From assembly GCF_027257975.1 (NCBI RefSeq), contig NZ_JANZKX010000002.1, positions 682,001 through 746,000 on the forward strand: 64,000 nt of DNA, given 5' to 3'. This document shows, one piece after another, positions 8,539 to 16,770 of this stretch (position 1 is its first letter; each line of letters opens with the position of its first letter). Source of the stretch: Pelomonas sp. BJYL3 (lineage in GTDB: Bacteria > Pseudomonadota > Gammaproteobacteria > Burkholderiales > Burkholderiaceae_C). The notes under the pieces are model-generated. The model had not been told where the DNA came from. It was given only the letters and a program-made list of their open reading frames with translations, and searched no databases. Made by a program: the position numbers and the translations under genes.

Positions 8539-9305
8539 CCACGCGTCTCCATCAGGTAGTGAAGGCCGGCCGCGGCGCGCGGGCCGTACCAGCTGAGCAG
8601 CTCGCCATCGACCAGGCGCACGCGCGCCTGCGGGCACAGGGCCTGGGCGGCGTCGAGGTGGCTGGCATTGAAACTGTAGGGTTCCGAGCTGAGCAGCACC
8701 TCGTCGATCTCGTGCAGCCAGGCTTCGTCGCCCTGGATCACCGGATAGCGTGCGGCGCCAGTCTCGCCGCCGTCCACGTCCGGCCAGCTCAGCCAGCCGA
8801 CCTCGGCCAGCATGCGGGCGATGTAGGTGTCGCGCGCCACGCCCATCCAGGGATCCTTCCAGATCAGGTAGAGCACGCGCCGCGGGGGCCAGGTCTTGCC
8901 TCGCGCGGCCCGCAGCGCCTGTGCCAGGGCTTGCTGCAGCGCCGCGGCGCGGGCCGCCACGCCGGGCAGGTGGCCGAAATGCGCCTGCAGCTGGGCGATC
9001 AGGGCGGCGTTGTCCTGCGGCCCCTGGGGGTGGGTGACGATGATCTCGGGCACGAACTCGCGCAGCGCCTCGGCGGTCTCGGCGCGGTTCTCGTCCATGT
9101 TCACGATGACGTGGCTGGGCGCGAGGCGGCGCAGCTTGTCGAGATTGACGTCCTTGGTGCCGCCGACCTTGGGCACCTCGGCCACCTCATGGGCAGGGTG
9201 GATGCAGAAGCCGGTGCGAGCGACCAGCCAGGGACGCAGGCCCAGCGCGATCAGCAGCTCGGTGATCGAGGGCACCAGGGAGGCGATGCGGGGCGCTGCG
9301 CTCAC
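8517..9305 (-). CDS. Periplasmic-binding-protein-like (helical-backbone metal receptor) protein without signal peptide
   Basis: This 262-aa protein belongs to the BtuF/FhuD-type fold that binds cobalamin or iron chelates: it begins SAAPRIASLVPSITELLIALG and continues with VGGTKDVNLDKLRRLAPSHVIVN. The start is a GTG at 9305 that overlaps the upstream stop codon as GTGA, with GAGGAAG about seven bases before it. No signal peptide is possible from this start, so it would stay in the cytoplasm, unlike classical BtuF. It lies between a multi-span membrane protein and a MarC-like gene rather than beside a BtuCD-type transporter. Ligand unknown. Confidence 0.85.
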   Translation of the reverse strand: MSAAPRIASLVPSITELLIALGLRPWLVARTGFCIHPAHEVAEVPKVGGTKDVNLDKLRRLAPSHVIVNMDENRAETAEALREFVPEIIVTHPQGPQDNAALIAQLQAHFGHLPGVAARAAALQQALAQALRAARGKTWPPRRVLYLIWKDPWMGVARDTYIARMLAEVGWLSWPDVDGGETGAARYPVIQGDEAWLHEIDEVLLSSEPYSFNASHLDAAQALCPQARVRLVDGELLSWYGPRAAAGLHYLMETRGWTSSSP

Positions 9306-10222
9306 AGCTGGGCTTCCTCGGCCGGCGGCTCGGTCAGCGCCAGCCACACGGCGCAGCAGCCGCGCAGATAGAACAGGGCCGGCAGCACCAGGGCCAGGGC
9401 GAAGACCACGCCGCCGCCCGTCTGCACGGCCAGGCCGGCGGCGCTGGTGTTGATGGGCGTGCCGGCCGCGCCCAGGCTGCGCAGCCCGCGCCCGAACAGC
9501 CCGGCCATCAGCTGCTGCGGCGGAAGCTCGATGCCGGCCGCCCAGGGCACCAGCAAGGCCATGGCCTGGCCGCCACCGACGACGACCACGCTGACGCAGG
9601 CGCTCACCAGGGCCGAAATGCCCAGCACGCCCACCATCAGCACCGCGGTGTCCAGCAGGCGCCAGCGCAGCAGCCCAGCCAGCTTGCGCAGGGCCCGGGC
9701 TGGGGGCAGCCCGGACCAGATCGAGGGCCCGGTAAGCGGCCCCACCATCACCATCAGCGTCAGGAGCATGCCGCCGAACAATCCCACACCCAAGGGAACC
9801 AGGGCGCTCAGCAGCGGCGGACCCACATGGGGCAGGCGGGACAGGCTCAGCAGCCCCAGCATCAGGGCCGTCAGCAAGCCGGCCGTGGACAGCATGGCAA
9901 CCAAGCACAAGAGCACGCGGGGAGCAATACGAAGACTGTCATAGGCGGCATCGCGAAGGTCCCGGATGGGGCGTCCGCGGGCCTGGTCCATCAGCAGCAG
10001 GCCGGTGCTGTTGACCCCCAGGAACACGATGCACAGGGCGGCGCAGCCCCACAGGGCGCCGCGCCAGGTCAGTTCCCGCGCCAGATCGGCCTCGGCGGCG
10101 CCCAGCATCAGGCCGGCCAGGCAGAAGGAGGCCAGCAGGGCGCGGAATGCGGCGCCATTGCGGGCGGCGTCCAGGCTGGACAGGAGGCGCGTGAGGGTGT
10201 GGGGGCTGAGACTGGAGTTCAC
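9302..10222 (-). CDS. Multi-span membrane protein of unknown function
   Basis: The 306-aa product has about six or seven hydrophobic segments (for example near residues 25-43, 55-75, 100-122, 133-163, 192-220 and 268-290). A soluble stretch containing QARGRPIRDLRDAAYDSL separates the second and third. Its layout resembles YIP1/RDD-like bacterial membrane proteins but no signature allows a family name. Its stop is fused to the GTG of the metal-receptor-like gene, which suggests linked function. It heads the minus-strand operon running to 5177. Confidence 0.8.
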   Translation of the reverse strand: MNSSLSPHTLTRLLSSLDAARNGAAFRALLASFCLAGLMLGAAEADLARELTWRGALWGCAALCIVFLGVNSTGLLLMDQARGRPIRDLRDAAYDSLRIAPRVLLCLVAMLSTAGLLTALMLGLLSLSRLPHVGPPLLSALVPLGVGLFGGMLLTLMVMVGPLTGPSIWSGLPPARALRKLAGLLRWRLLDTAVLMVGVLGISALVSACVSVVVVGGGQAMALLVPWAAGIELPPQQLMAGLFGRGLRSLGAAGTPINTSAAGLAVQTGGGVVFALALVLPALFYLRGCCAVWLALTEPPAEEAQL

Positions 10223-10344
10223 GGGGGCGCGGGCTTTCGCTGCATCTTAGCGAGGCCGGGTCGCCCCTCAGGGCTGCCACGGGAATTGCTCGCTAACCCT
10301 AGTCGCACCCGTCGATTTGTGCTGGAATGCGCCCAACCAAGGGT

Positions 10345-10372
10345 TTGTACTGGTTTCCAGACGGCGTCTAAA
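10345..10372 (+). promoter_or_regulatory. Possible sigma-70 promoter and long leader of the RNA-binding protein gene
   Basis: TTGTAC and TCTAAA are separated by 16 bases. Transcription from here would give a leader of about 140 bases containing a short GGCGC-TTT-GCGCC hairpin at 10390-10402. Long leaders are common for cold-responsive RNA-binding proteins, which is the reason for noting it. The match to consensus is only partial. Confidence 0.3.
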
Positions 10373-10518
10373 AACAACAGTCCGCAGAGGGCGCTTTGCG
10401 CCGTCAGAAAGGCTCCGCCCATAATCGGCAACCTGTGTCTGGATGCAGCGCCTTCGGTTGAATGGTTCACGATGGGTTGAAGCTCCACATGGTTATTTGG
10501 TATTGAAAGGGCTTCCCC

Positions 10519-10983
10519 ATGGGAAACAAGCTTTACGTAGGCAATCTGGCCTATAGCGTCCGCGACGAATCGCTCCACGAAGCGTTCTCGCAATTTGGTA
10601 CGGTGACCTCCGCCAAGGTCATGATGGACCGTGAAACCGGTCGCTCCAAGGGCTTCGGCTTTGTGGAGATGGGTTCGGACGCCGAAGCGCAAGCCGCCAT
10701 CAATGGCATGAACGGTGCGGCGCTGGAAGGCCGTGCCATCGTCGTGAACGAAGCCCGTCCCCGTGAAGAGCGTCCGGGCGGCTTCGGCGGCGGCGGCGGT
10801 GGCCGTGGTGGCTTCGGCGGCGGTCGCTCCGGCGGCGGCGGCTTCGGCGGCGGCGGCGGCGGTTACGGCGGTGGCCGTTCCGGCGGCGGCGGTGGCGGCT
10901 ACGGTGGTGGCGGCGGCGGCGGTTACGGCGGTGGCCGTTCCGGCGGCGGCGGCTACGGCGGTGGCCGTTCGGGCGGCTACTGA
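10519..10983 (+). CDS. RNA-binding protein with RRM domain and glycine-rich tail
   Basis: This is a 154-aa protein. Residues 1-80 form one RNA-recognition motif with RNP2 (LYVGNL) and RNP1 (KGFGFVEM), plus the usual FSQFGTV and AINGMNGAALEGR elements. The remaining half is almost only Gly with spaced Phe, Tyr, Arg and Ser (repeats like GGYGGGRSGGGG), as in cyanobacterial and plant cold-induced glycine-rich RNA-binding proteins. It probably binds single-stranded RNA, perhaps during cold or stress. The tail is encoded by repetitive DNA (see the repeat at 10849-10952). A strong terminator follows. Confidence 0.93.
   Translation: MGNKLYVGNLAYSVRDESLHEAFSQFGTVTSAKVMMDRETGRSKGFGFVEMGSDAEAQAAINGMNGAALEGRAIVVNEARPREERPGGFGGGGGGRGGFGGGRSGGGGFGGGGGGYGGGRSGGGGGGYGGGGGGGYGGGRSGGGGYGGGRSGGY
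10849..10952 (+). repeat. Direct 44-bp repeat with 60-bp period inside the glycine-rich coding region
   Basis: Bases 10849-10892 are identical to 10909-10952. The period of 60 is a multiple of three, so gain or loss of one unit would add or remove 20 residues of the Gly-Tyr-Arg-Ser tail without shifting the frame. Confidence 0.9.
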
Positions 10984-11026
10984 TCGCCTGGCCAGGGCTG
11001 AACCCTGTTCAGCCCCTGCAAAGAGA

Positions 11027-11054
11027 AGCACCCTCGACGAGGGTGCTTTTTTTT
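11027..11054 (+). terminator. Strong intrinsic terminator after the RNA-binding protein gene
   Basis: AGCACCCTC and GAGGGTGCT form a perfect 9-bp stem around GAC, followed by a run of eight T residues. It stands about 45 bases after the stop codon. Confidence 0.92.
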
Positions 11055-11154
11055 ATGCCTGTCCTGATGTCTGCCGCCGGGCCTCGGCCCGGGGTGGGGC
11101 ATCGCAGGCGCCCCGGAGGGCCGCAGCGGGCCCCGGCGGCCCGTGGTGGCGCGA

Positions 11155-13476
11155 TCAGCGGCCGAACACGGTGCTGTACTTGGCGAACCACTCCTTCTGC
11201 GTCGCCTCGCCGGGTTGGCGGCGGGTGTGGGTGTAGCCCACGCTGAAGGCGCTGCTGAGGCCCTGGCGGCGCTGGTAGACCAGGGATTGCGTGAAGGCAT
11301 GGCGGCGGTCCTCCTCCAGCGAGCCGTCCGGCATGCGGCTCAGGCCGCGCTGCTGAAGGATCAGGCGCAGAGAGTCCTGCGCGCTGAAATGCAGTACCGC
11401 CAGGGACTGCCCCAGCCACTCCTGCAGCGAACGCTGGCGCTGCGGGCCGCGCACGTCGGACCAGCCCAGGTGCTGGTTCCACTCCAGGGCCATCTGGGCC
11501 GGCAGGTTGAAGCGGAAGTTGGCGTCGATGGCCAGCGTCTGGCCACGACCCAGGCGGTCCGCCTCGACGTCCAGCCGCCGGCCGAATTCGTAGTCGATGC
11601 TGAACAGGCTGAACCAGGGCGAGGGGTTGAGGATGAAGCCCAGGTTGACCGTGCGGGGCTGGTGCAGGACGCCCGTGGGCGAGGCCCGTTGCGCATCCAG
11701 CCCCAGATGGGCCCAGAACTCGAACTTGCGCGCCGAGGTGAACCAGACACCCGGCTGCACCAGGCGCTCGATCACCTGGCCGGACGGGATGCCGAACTCG
11801 GCGTCGGCCAGGGTGCTGGCCTGGGCCAGCTTGAGCTGCCACTCGAACTCGTAAGCCGGCCAGGTGATGCCCGTGCCGGGCAGGCCCAGGGTCTGGCTGC
11901 CCATGCGGCGGTTGATCTGGGCGGTGAGGCGTTGCACGCCGGTCTGGTTGACGAAGCCGTTGTCATTGGCGAAGCGGGGGCTCAGCCGTTCCAGGTGGAC
12001 GGCATTGGCCCAGTCCTCGCTGCGATGCCGGCCCTCGACCCAGACATAGCTGCCGCTCTGGGCCGACTGGCGCAGGGGCTGGTCGTCGGCGTCAAAGCCC
12101 AGGGTGGTGCTGGACAGCAGCACATGGCCCCGCACGCTGGCCTGCTCGCTGAGGTTGCCGTGGAAATCGCTGCCCAGCACCCAGTTGTGCCGGCCCAGGC
12201 CGTAGTCGCGGATGGAGACCAGGCCCGCCGCGCCCCATTGGTCGAACTGCTGATGCAGGCGGGCGAAGCTGGCCTGCGAACTCAGGTGCTGGGGCAGGCG
12301 CTCGAGGGTCTCGTAGGCATTGGAGCGGAAGATCTTGCCGCCGCCCTTGTCGCGCAGGCTGAGAAAGGTGCCCTCGGCCTCGGCGCCCCGCCAGGTGGCG
12401 CGCAGGCCCCAGTTAGGGTCGGTGATGGCGCGGGAGTAGAAGGCGGCCAGTCCACGCGCCTGCCCGCTGTCGTCCGGCTGGCCCTTGCCCGTCACGTCCT
12501 GGCTCTCCAGGAAGAAGGGGCGCTTCTCGGTGAGCTGCAGGGCGAAGCGGGTGTTGCCTGTGAGCTGGGGCACGTCCAGCTCCACCTGGGAGAAGTCGGG
12601 GTTCAGGGTGGCGTCCACCACCCAGTCGGCGCGTGGGCGCCACTTGAGCTCGAGGCCCAGGCTGGCGTCGTTCTGGCGGCTGAAGGGCGCACCGGCGCTG
12701 CGCTCCTCGTGGCGGCGCAGGGTCAGCTCGGGCCGCAGCTCGACGAAGCTGCGCTCACGCACGGTCTGCACCAGGTCTCCCAGGCCCTCGATGGGCTGCA
12801 GTTCGGCGATGTTGTGCAGGGAGTCCTGGGTCAGCGGGGCGGACACCAGGAAGACGTTCTCATCGCGCGGGACGCTGCGTCCCACCATCATCCGCCAGTC
12901 CGCACCGCCCTGGTAGGGGTAGCGCAGGGTCGACAGCGGCCAGCGCAGCTCGATGCTGTAGCCGTCAGGCAGCCGCTGGGCTGCGGCCTGCACGTCGAAG
13001 TCGGGGGCGAAGTCCTCCACATCGTCCACCGCGGCGATGCTGCCGTCGGCCACCACGCCATTGGCGCCCACGCGCACGAACTGCGCGGTGCGGCGCTGGC
13101 CCATGGGATCGAGGAAGACGACGACATAGTCCTGGTCCCGCTTGACCTGGTCCCGGCGCACCAGCGGCGCACGGATCTGCTCGGGGTGCTCGTCGTAGCA
13201 GCGGATGCCGATCACGAGCGCGTCCTTGTCGGCGACGACCTGCACCGTGGTGCGCCAGCGCGCGGGCTTCTTGTCCTGCGGCTGCAGCTGGATGAAGCTG
13301 TCGTGGATGGGCGCCTGCGCCCAGATGGCTTCGTCGAGACGGCCATCGATCCGTGCATCCGCATGGTCCACGCGCAAGGCCTTGGGCCAGGGCATGTCGG
13401 GGAGGTCTGCGTGGGCCTGCGGCAAGCCCAGCAGGGCAAGGCAGGCCATCGCGACCGCGTGGCTAGTTCTGTTCAT
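11155..13476 (-). CDS. Exported DUF5916-type protein with N-terminal CBM9-like domain
   Basis: The 773-aa protein has a cleavable signal peptide (ending LLGLPQAHA near residue 23). A carbohydrate-binding family 9-like domain follows, with the typical opening ALRVDHADARIDGRLDEAIWAQAP and a VVFLDPMG segment. The long C-terminal part contains NPDFSQVELDVPQLTGNTRF and ITDPNWGLRATW and is consistent with an outer-membrane beta barrel ending in FGR, as expected for DUF5916. The ATG at 13476 places the signal peptide at the start and is preceded by GAGGAG. The frame extends a further 101 codons upstream without credible protein. Its role is unknown; uptake or surface binding of glycans is one possibility. 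Confidence 0.85.
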   Translation of the reverse strand: MNRTSHAVAMACLALLGLPQAHADLPDMPWPKALRVDHADARIDGRLDEAIWAQAPIHDSFIQLQPQDKKPARWRTTVQVVADKDALVIGIRCYDEHPEQIRAPLVRRDQVKRDQDYVVVFLDPMGQRRTAQFVRVGANGVVADGSIAAVDDVEDFAPDFDVQAAAQRLPDGYSIELRWPLSTLRYPYQGGADWRMMVGRSVPRDENVFLVSAPLTQDSLHNIAELQPIEGLGDLVQTVRERSFVELRPELTLRRHEERSAGAPFSRQNDASLGLELKWRPRADWVVDATLNPDFSQVELDVPQLTGNTRFALQLTEKRPFFLESQDVTGKGQPDDSGQARGLAAFYSRAITDPNWGLRATWRGAEAEGTFLSLRDKGGGKIFRSNAYETLERLPQHLSSQASFARLHQQFDQWGAAGLVSIRDYGLGRHNWVLGSDFHGNLSEQASVRGHVLLSSTTLGFDADDQPLRQSAQSGSYVWVEGRHRSEDWANAVHLERLSPRFANDNGFVNQTGVQRLTAQINRRMGSQTLGLPGTGITWPAYEFEWQLKLAQASTLADAEFGIPSGQVIERLVQPGVWFTSARKFEFWAHLGLDAQRASPTGVLHQPRTVNLGFILNPSPWFSLFSIDYEFGRRLDVEADRLGRGQTLAIDANFRFNLPAQMALEWNQHLGWSDVRGPQRQRSLQEWLGQSLAVLHFSAQDSLRLILQQRGLSRMPDGSLEEDRRHAFTQSLVYQRRQGLSSAFSVGYTHTRRQPGEATQKEWFAKYSTVFGR

Positions 13477-13621
13477 GGCTCCTCCTTCTCGCGCGCTTTG
13501 TTTTTGGACGCGAGGCTCCCGTGCCCGTCGGGATTCCATTCGGGCGCGCGGAGTGTAGGAAGCCGGTGCCTCATGCGCACGCAAAGGCGAGCGCCGGCAG
13601 GGGGTGCTTGTGGCGCCGGGC

Positions 13622-14401
13622 TTACTCGCCTTCTCGGTGTTTACGCGGACGTCCCGCCAGCAGGCGGTCGTAGAGCGCATCGGGCAGCACGCGCAGAACC
13701 CGCGCCACCATGCCCATCTGCCACGGGATGACGCGGAACCGATGGCCTGCCTGGATGCTGCGGAATGCGGCACTGGCAAAGCTTTCAGCAGACATCAGGA
13801 AGGGCATGTGATAGCGGTTGCGCCGGGTCAGCGGCGTGTCGATGTAGCCGGGGGCGATGGTGCTGACGCGCACGCCGAACGGGCGGCATTCGCCCCGCAG
13901 GCTCTCGCAGTAGCTGATGACCGCGGCCTTGCTGGAACAGTACGCCGCATGGCCGGGCAGTCCGCGGATGCCGGCCACGCTGGCGATGCCCACCAGGCTG
14001 CCGCTGCGCCGCGCATTCATGGGCGCGATGAAAGGATGGAAGGTTGCGGCCAGACCGATGTTGTTGGTCGCGTAGAGGCGCTGCATCACGGCCAGGTCCT
14101 CGTAGATGGCGCTGTCCATGCCCACCGAGATGCCGGCATTGGCGATCACCACGTCCGGCAAGCCCTGCTCGGCAATGCAGCGGCGGCCGGCCTCGACGAT
14201 GGACTCGACCTGGCTCACGTCTGCACCGTAGACGCGCCAGCGTGCGGCCTCCAGCCCCTGCTCCTGGGCCCAGCGCGCCATCTCCTCGGTGCGGCGGGCC
14301 ACGAGGGCCAGGCGCCAGCCCTGCCGGTAGAACTCGAGGGCCATGGCCTGGCCCAGGCCGCTGGAGGCGCCGGTGATGTAGACGAGGGGGGCTTGGTTCA
14401 T
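13622..14401 (-). CDS. Short-chain dehydrogenase/reductase
   Basis: The 259-aa NAD(P)-dependent enzyme has the classical SDR features: TGASSGLG at residues 10-17, the NAG motif (VIANAGISVG), the catalytic Tyr-Lys pair in AAYCSSKAAV, and PGYIDTPLT after it. The substrate is unknown. It starts 17 bases after lptC in the same direction, the place where lptA would normally be found, so it may be co-transcribed with the LPS genes without necessarily belonging to that pathway. Confidence 0.92.
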   Translation of the reverse strand: MNQAPLVYITGASSGLGQAMALEFYRQGWRLALVARRTEEMARWAQEQGLEAARWRVYGADVSQVESIVEAGRRCIAEQGLPDVVIANAGISVGMDSAIYEDLAVMQRLYATNNIGLAATFHPFIAPMNARRSGSLVGIASVAGIRGLPGHAAYCSSKAAVISYCESLRGECRPFGVRVSTIAPGYIDTPLTRRNRYHMPFLMSAESFASAAFRSIQAGHRFRVIPWQMGMVARVLRVLPDALYDRLLAGRPRKHREGE

Positions 14402-14418
14402 GGCAGGTCGGGCAGGGC

Positions 14419-15096
14419 TCAGGGCCTCTTGCGCCGCGGCAGGTAGCTGGCCGTACTGCGGCCATGGAACTGCAGCTGGCCGCTGAGGTTGTCGTATTCG
14501 AAGGACTGCACACTGAAGCTGCCCTGGCCGGTGCGCAGGGTCACCGGCAGGTGGGAGCTCATCAGCTCGCGCGGCGGGTTGAGCTGCAGGAACTCGCCGC
14601 TGATCTCCAGCTGCGCAGGCAGGTTCTCCGGCTGGGCCTGGGCATAGCGGCGCACCAGCACGTCGCCCTGCAGGCGGATCTCGCTGGCGTCGGCATTGCT
14701 CAGCGCCTGGCGGGCCTGGGCGACGGTCAACGTGCCGTCCTTGCCCAGGGCGCGCAGCTCGATGCCGTCGATCTCCAGGGTGTCGGTGTCCGGGTAGTGG
14801 CGCATCTCGCGGCCGCGGACTTGCAGGGCCAGCGTGCCGTCGGGCTTGAAGCGCTGCAGCTCGAAGCCCTGCATCTGGTAGTCGGGCTCATGGCGCAGCA
14901 CGCGCTGGGCGCTGCCGTCCTCGGGCAGGGGCGTGCTCTTGACCAGCCACCAGGTGAAGGCGGCCAGCAGGGCCAGGATCAACAGGGGCAGGTAGGTGCC
15001 GACCAGGCTCTGCAGGCGCCACAGCAGCGGCGGCGCCTCGCGCCGGCGTGCGGGCGCGGGCGGCGGCGCCAGGGGCGTGCTGCTCGTGGCGCTCAT
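14419..15096 (-). CDS. lptC: LPS export ABC transporter periplasmic protein LptC
   Basis: LptC is the bitopic inner-membrane link that hands lipopolysaccharide from the LptBFG extractor to the LptA bridge. The 225-aa product has a proline- and arginine-rich N-tail, a single membrane helix at about residues 33-52, then a periplasmic beta-jellyroll region starting SAQRVLRHEPDYQMQGFELQRFKPDG and containing TDTLEIDGIELRA, matching the family. It lies directly downstream of kdsC and kdsD as in most proteobacteria, but lptA and lptB do not follow. Confidence 0.9.
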   Translation of the reverse strand: MSATSSTPLAPPPAPARRREAPPLLWRLQSLVGTYLPLLILALLAAFTWWLVKSTPLPEDGSAQRVLRHEPDYQMQGFELQRFKPDGTLALQVRGREMRHYPDTDTLEIDGIELRALGKDGTLTVAQARQALSNADASEIRLQGDVLVRRYAQAQPENLPAQLEISGEFLQLNPPRELMSSHLPVTLRTGQGSFSVQSFEYDNLSGQLQFHGRSTASYLPRRKRP

Positions 15097-15127
15097 GGGT
15101 GAGCCTTCGACCCGTGGGCGGCACGGC

Positions 15128-15733
15128 TCATGCGGGGCGACCTCCGTCCAGCGTGCTCAGATGCCCGTGCAACAGGCCGGCGTAGCGGCCCTTGGCCATC
15201 AGCAGCAGGTCGCAGCATTCGCGGGCGGCGCCGTGGCCGCCGGGGGCGCGGGTCACGTGATGGGCGATGGCCAGCACCTCGGCATGCGCCTGTGCCGGCG
15301 CGCAGGCAAAGGCGGCGCGACACATGAGAGGCAAATCGGGCCAGTCGTCGCCCATGGCGGCCACCTGGCTCCAGTCGAGCCCCAGTTGCGCCAGCAGGGG
15401 CTCGGCGACGGCCAGCTTGTCCTTGGCGCCGTAGACCGCATGCTTCAGGCCCAGGTCCGCCACGCGGCGGCGCACGGCGGGCGAATCACGGCCGGTGATG
15501 ATGAGGGGGGTGATGCCGCCCTGGTCCAGCAGCTTGAGGCCGTGGCCGTCCAGGGTGGAGAAGGCCTTGAAGCTCTCGCCCTGCTCGCCGATGTAGATGC
15601 GGCCGTCGGTCAGCACGCCGTCGACGTCGAAGATGGCGGCCCTGATCCCCAGGTTCGGGCCCAGGCCCGTGCCCTGCGCCTTCAGCAGCAGTTCGGGCGG
15701 GAAGCTCAGGGCGGGGGTGGTGATGGCGCGCAT
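15128..15733 (-). CDS. kdsC: 3-deoxy-D-manno-octulosonate 8-phosphate phosphatase KdsC
   Basis: KdsC is a HAD-family phosphatase that releases Kdo from Kdo-8-phosphate for lipid A core synthesis. The 201-aa protein has the nucleophile motif DVDGVLTDG (Asp36 and Asp38), the motif II threonine in IITGRDS, the lysine in AKDKL and the final MGDDWPDLPLM with the metal-binding acids. A slightly long N-terminal extension of about 30 residues precedes the core. The start at 15733 directly abuts the kdsD stop, so the two are translationally coupled. Confidence 0.95.
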   Translation of the reverse strand: MRAITTPALSFPPELLLKAQGTGLGPNLGIRAAIFDVDGVLTDGRIYIGEQGESFKAFSTLDGHGLKLLDQGGITPLIITGRDSPAVRRRVADLGLKHAVYGAKDKLAVAEPLLAQLGLDWSQVAAMGDDWPDLPLMCRAAFACAPAQAHAEVLAIAHHVTRAPGGHGAARECCDLLLMAKGRYAGLLHGHLSTLDGGRPA

Positions 15734-16720
15734 TCAGATCACCTTCGCGCTCATCAGGTCGTTGATGTGCACGGCGCCGATCAGGCGCTCTTCCTCGGTG
15801 ACCAGGACCACGGTGATGCGGGCGGCTTCCATCAGGTCGGCCGCGTCCACGGCGAGGTCATCGGCGCGCACGCTCTTGGGATTCAGTGACATCACCTCGC
15901 CCGCGCGCAGGCTGCGCAGGTCCGTGCCGCGCTCGATGAGGCGGCGCAGGTCGCCGTCGGTGAAGACGCCCTGCACGATCTCGGCCTCGTCGACCACGAT
16001 GGCCAGGCCCATGCCCTTGGCGGACATCTCGCGCATCATGTCGGTGAAGGGCGTGTCCGGCTCGACGCGGGGCAGGGCCTCGCCGCTGCGCATGAGGTCG
16101 CGCACATGGGTCAGCAGCTTGCGGCCCAGGGCACCGCCCGGGTGCGAGCGGGCGAAGTCCTCGGGGCGGAAACCGCGGGCATCGAGCAGGGCCACGGCCA
16201 GGGCGTCGCCCAGGGCCATCTGCGCCGTCGTGGACGCCGTGGGCGCCAGGTTCAGGGGGCAGGCCTCGACGGCCACGCGGCTGTCCAGCACCAGGCTGGC
16301 GTGGCGTGCCAGGCTGGACTCGGCCCGGCCGGTCATCGCGATGATGCAGACGCCCAGGCGCTTGAGCACCGGCAGCACGGCATTGAGCTCGTCGCTCTCG
16401 CCCGAGTTCGACAGCGCCAGCACGACGTCCTGCGGGGTCACCATGCCCAGGTCGCCATGGCTGGCCTCGCCGGGGTGCACGAACATCGCGGGGGTGCCGG
16501 TGGAGGCCAGGGTGGCGGCGATCTTGCGGCCCACATGGCCGCTCTTGCCCATGCCCATCACGACCACCCGGCCCTTGCAGGCCAGCACGGCCTGGACGGA
16601 TTGCGCAAAGCTCTCGCCCAGGCGGGGCAGCATGTCGGTCAGGGCCTGGGCCTCGATCTGCAGGGCCTGGCGGGCCATCTCGATGGCTCGCGCCGCGTCG
16701 TAGGACTGGGGGGCATTCAT
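15734..16720 (-). CDS. kdsD: Arabinose-5-phosphate isomerase KdsD
   Basis: This enzyme converts ribulose 5-phosphate to arabinose 5-phosphate, the first committed step to Kdo. The 328-aa protein has an N-terminal SIS domain (GMGKSGHVGRKIAATLAS and HPGEASHGDLGM) and two C-terminal CBS domains (VFTDGDLRRLIERG and a final VHINDLMSAKVI), the KpsF/GutQ/KdsD layout. It heads the kdsD-kdsC-lptC run. In related bacteria this gene is often found next to a CPA2 antiporter gene. Here that antiporter is about 12 kb away, beyond the peptide cluster. Confidence 0.94.
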   Translation of the reverse strand: MNAPQSYDAARAIEMARQALQIEAQALTDMLPRLGESFAQSVQAVLACKGRVVVMGMGKSGHVGRKIAATLASTGTPAMFVHPGEASHGDLGMVTPQDVVLALSNSGESDELNAVLPVLKRLGVCIIAMTGRAESSLARHASLVLDSRVAVEACPLNLAPTASTTAQMALGDALAVALLDARGFRPEDFARSHPGGALGRKLLTHVRDLMRSGEALPRVEPDTPFTDMMREMSAKGMGLAIVVDEAEIVQGVFTDGDLRRLIERGTDLRSLRAGEVMSLNPKSVRADDLAVDAADLMEAARITVVLVTEEERLIGAVHINDLMSAKVI

Positions 16721-16770
16721 GGGCGGCAGTGTAACAACCGGGGCTGCCCGGCCAGGGCCTGGCGAGGGCT

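Noticed and set aside
10781-10980. Repetitive sequence that might suggest a CRISPR array
   Set aside because: It has no unique spacers and is in-frame glycine-rich coding sequence.
11143-13731. 862-codon open frame on the plus strand
   Set aside because: Antisense shadow of the DUF5916-type gene.
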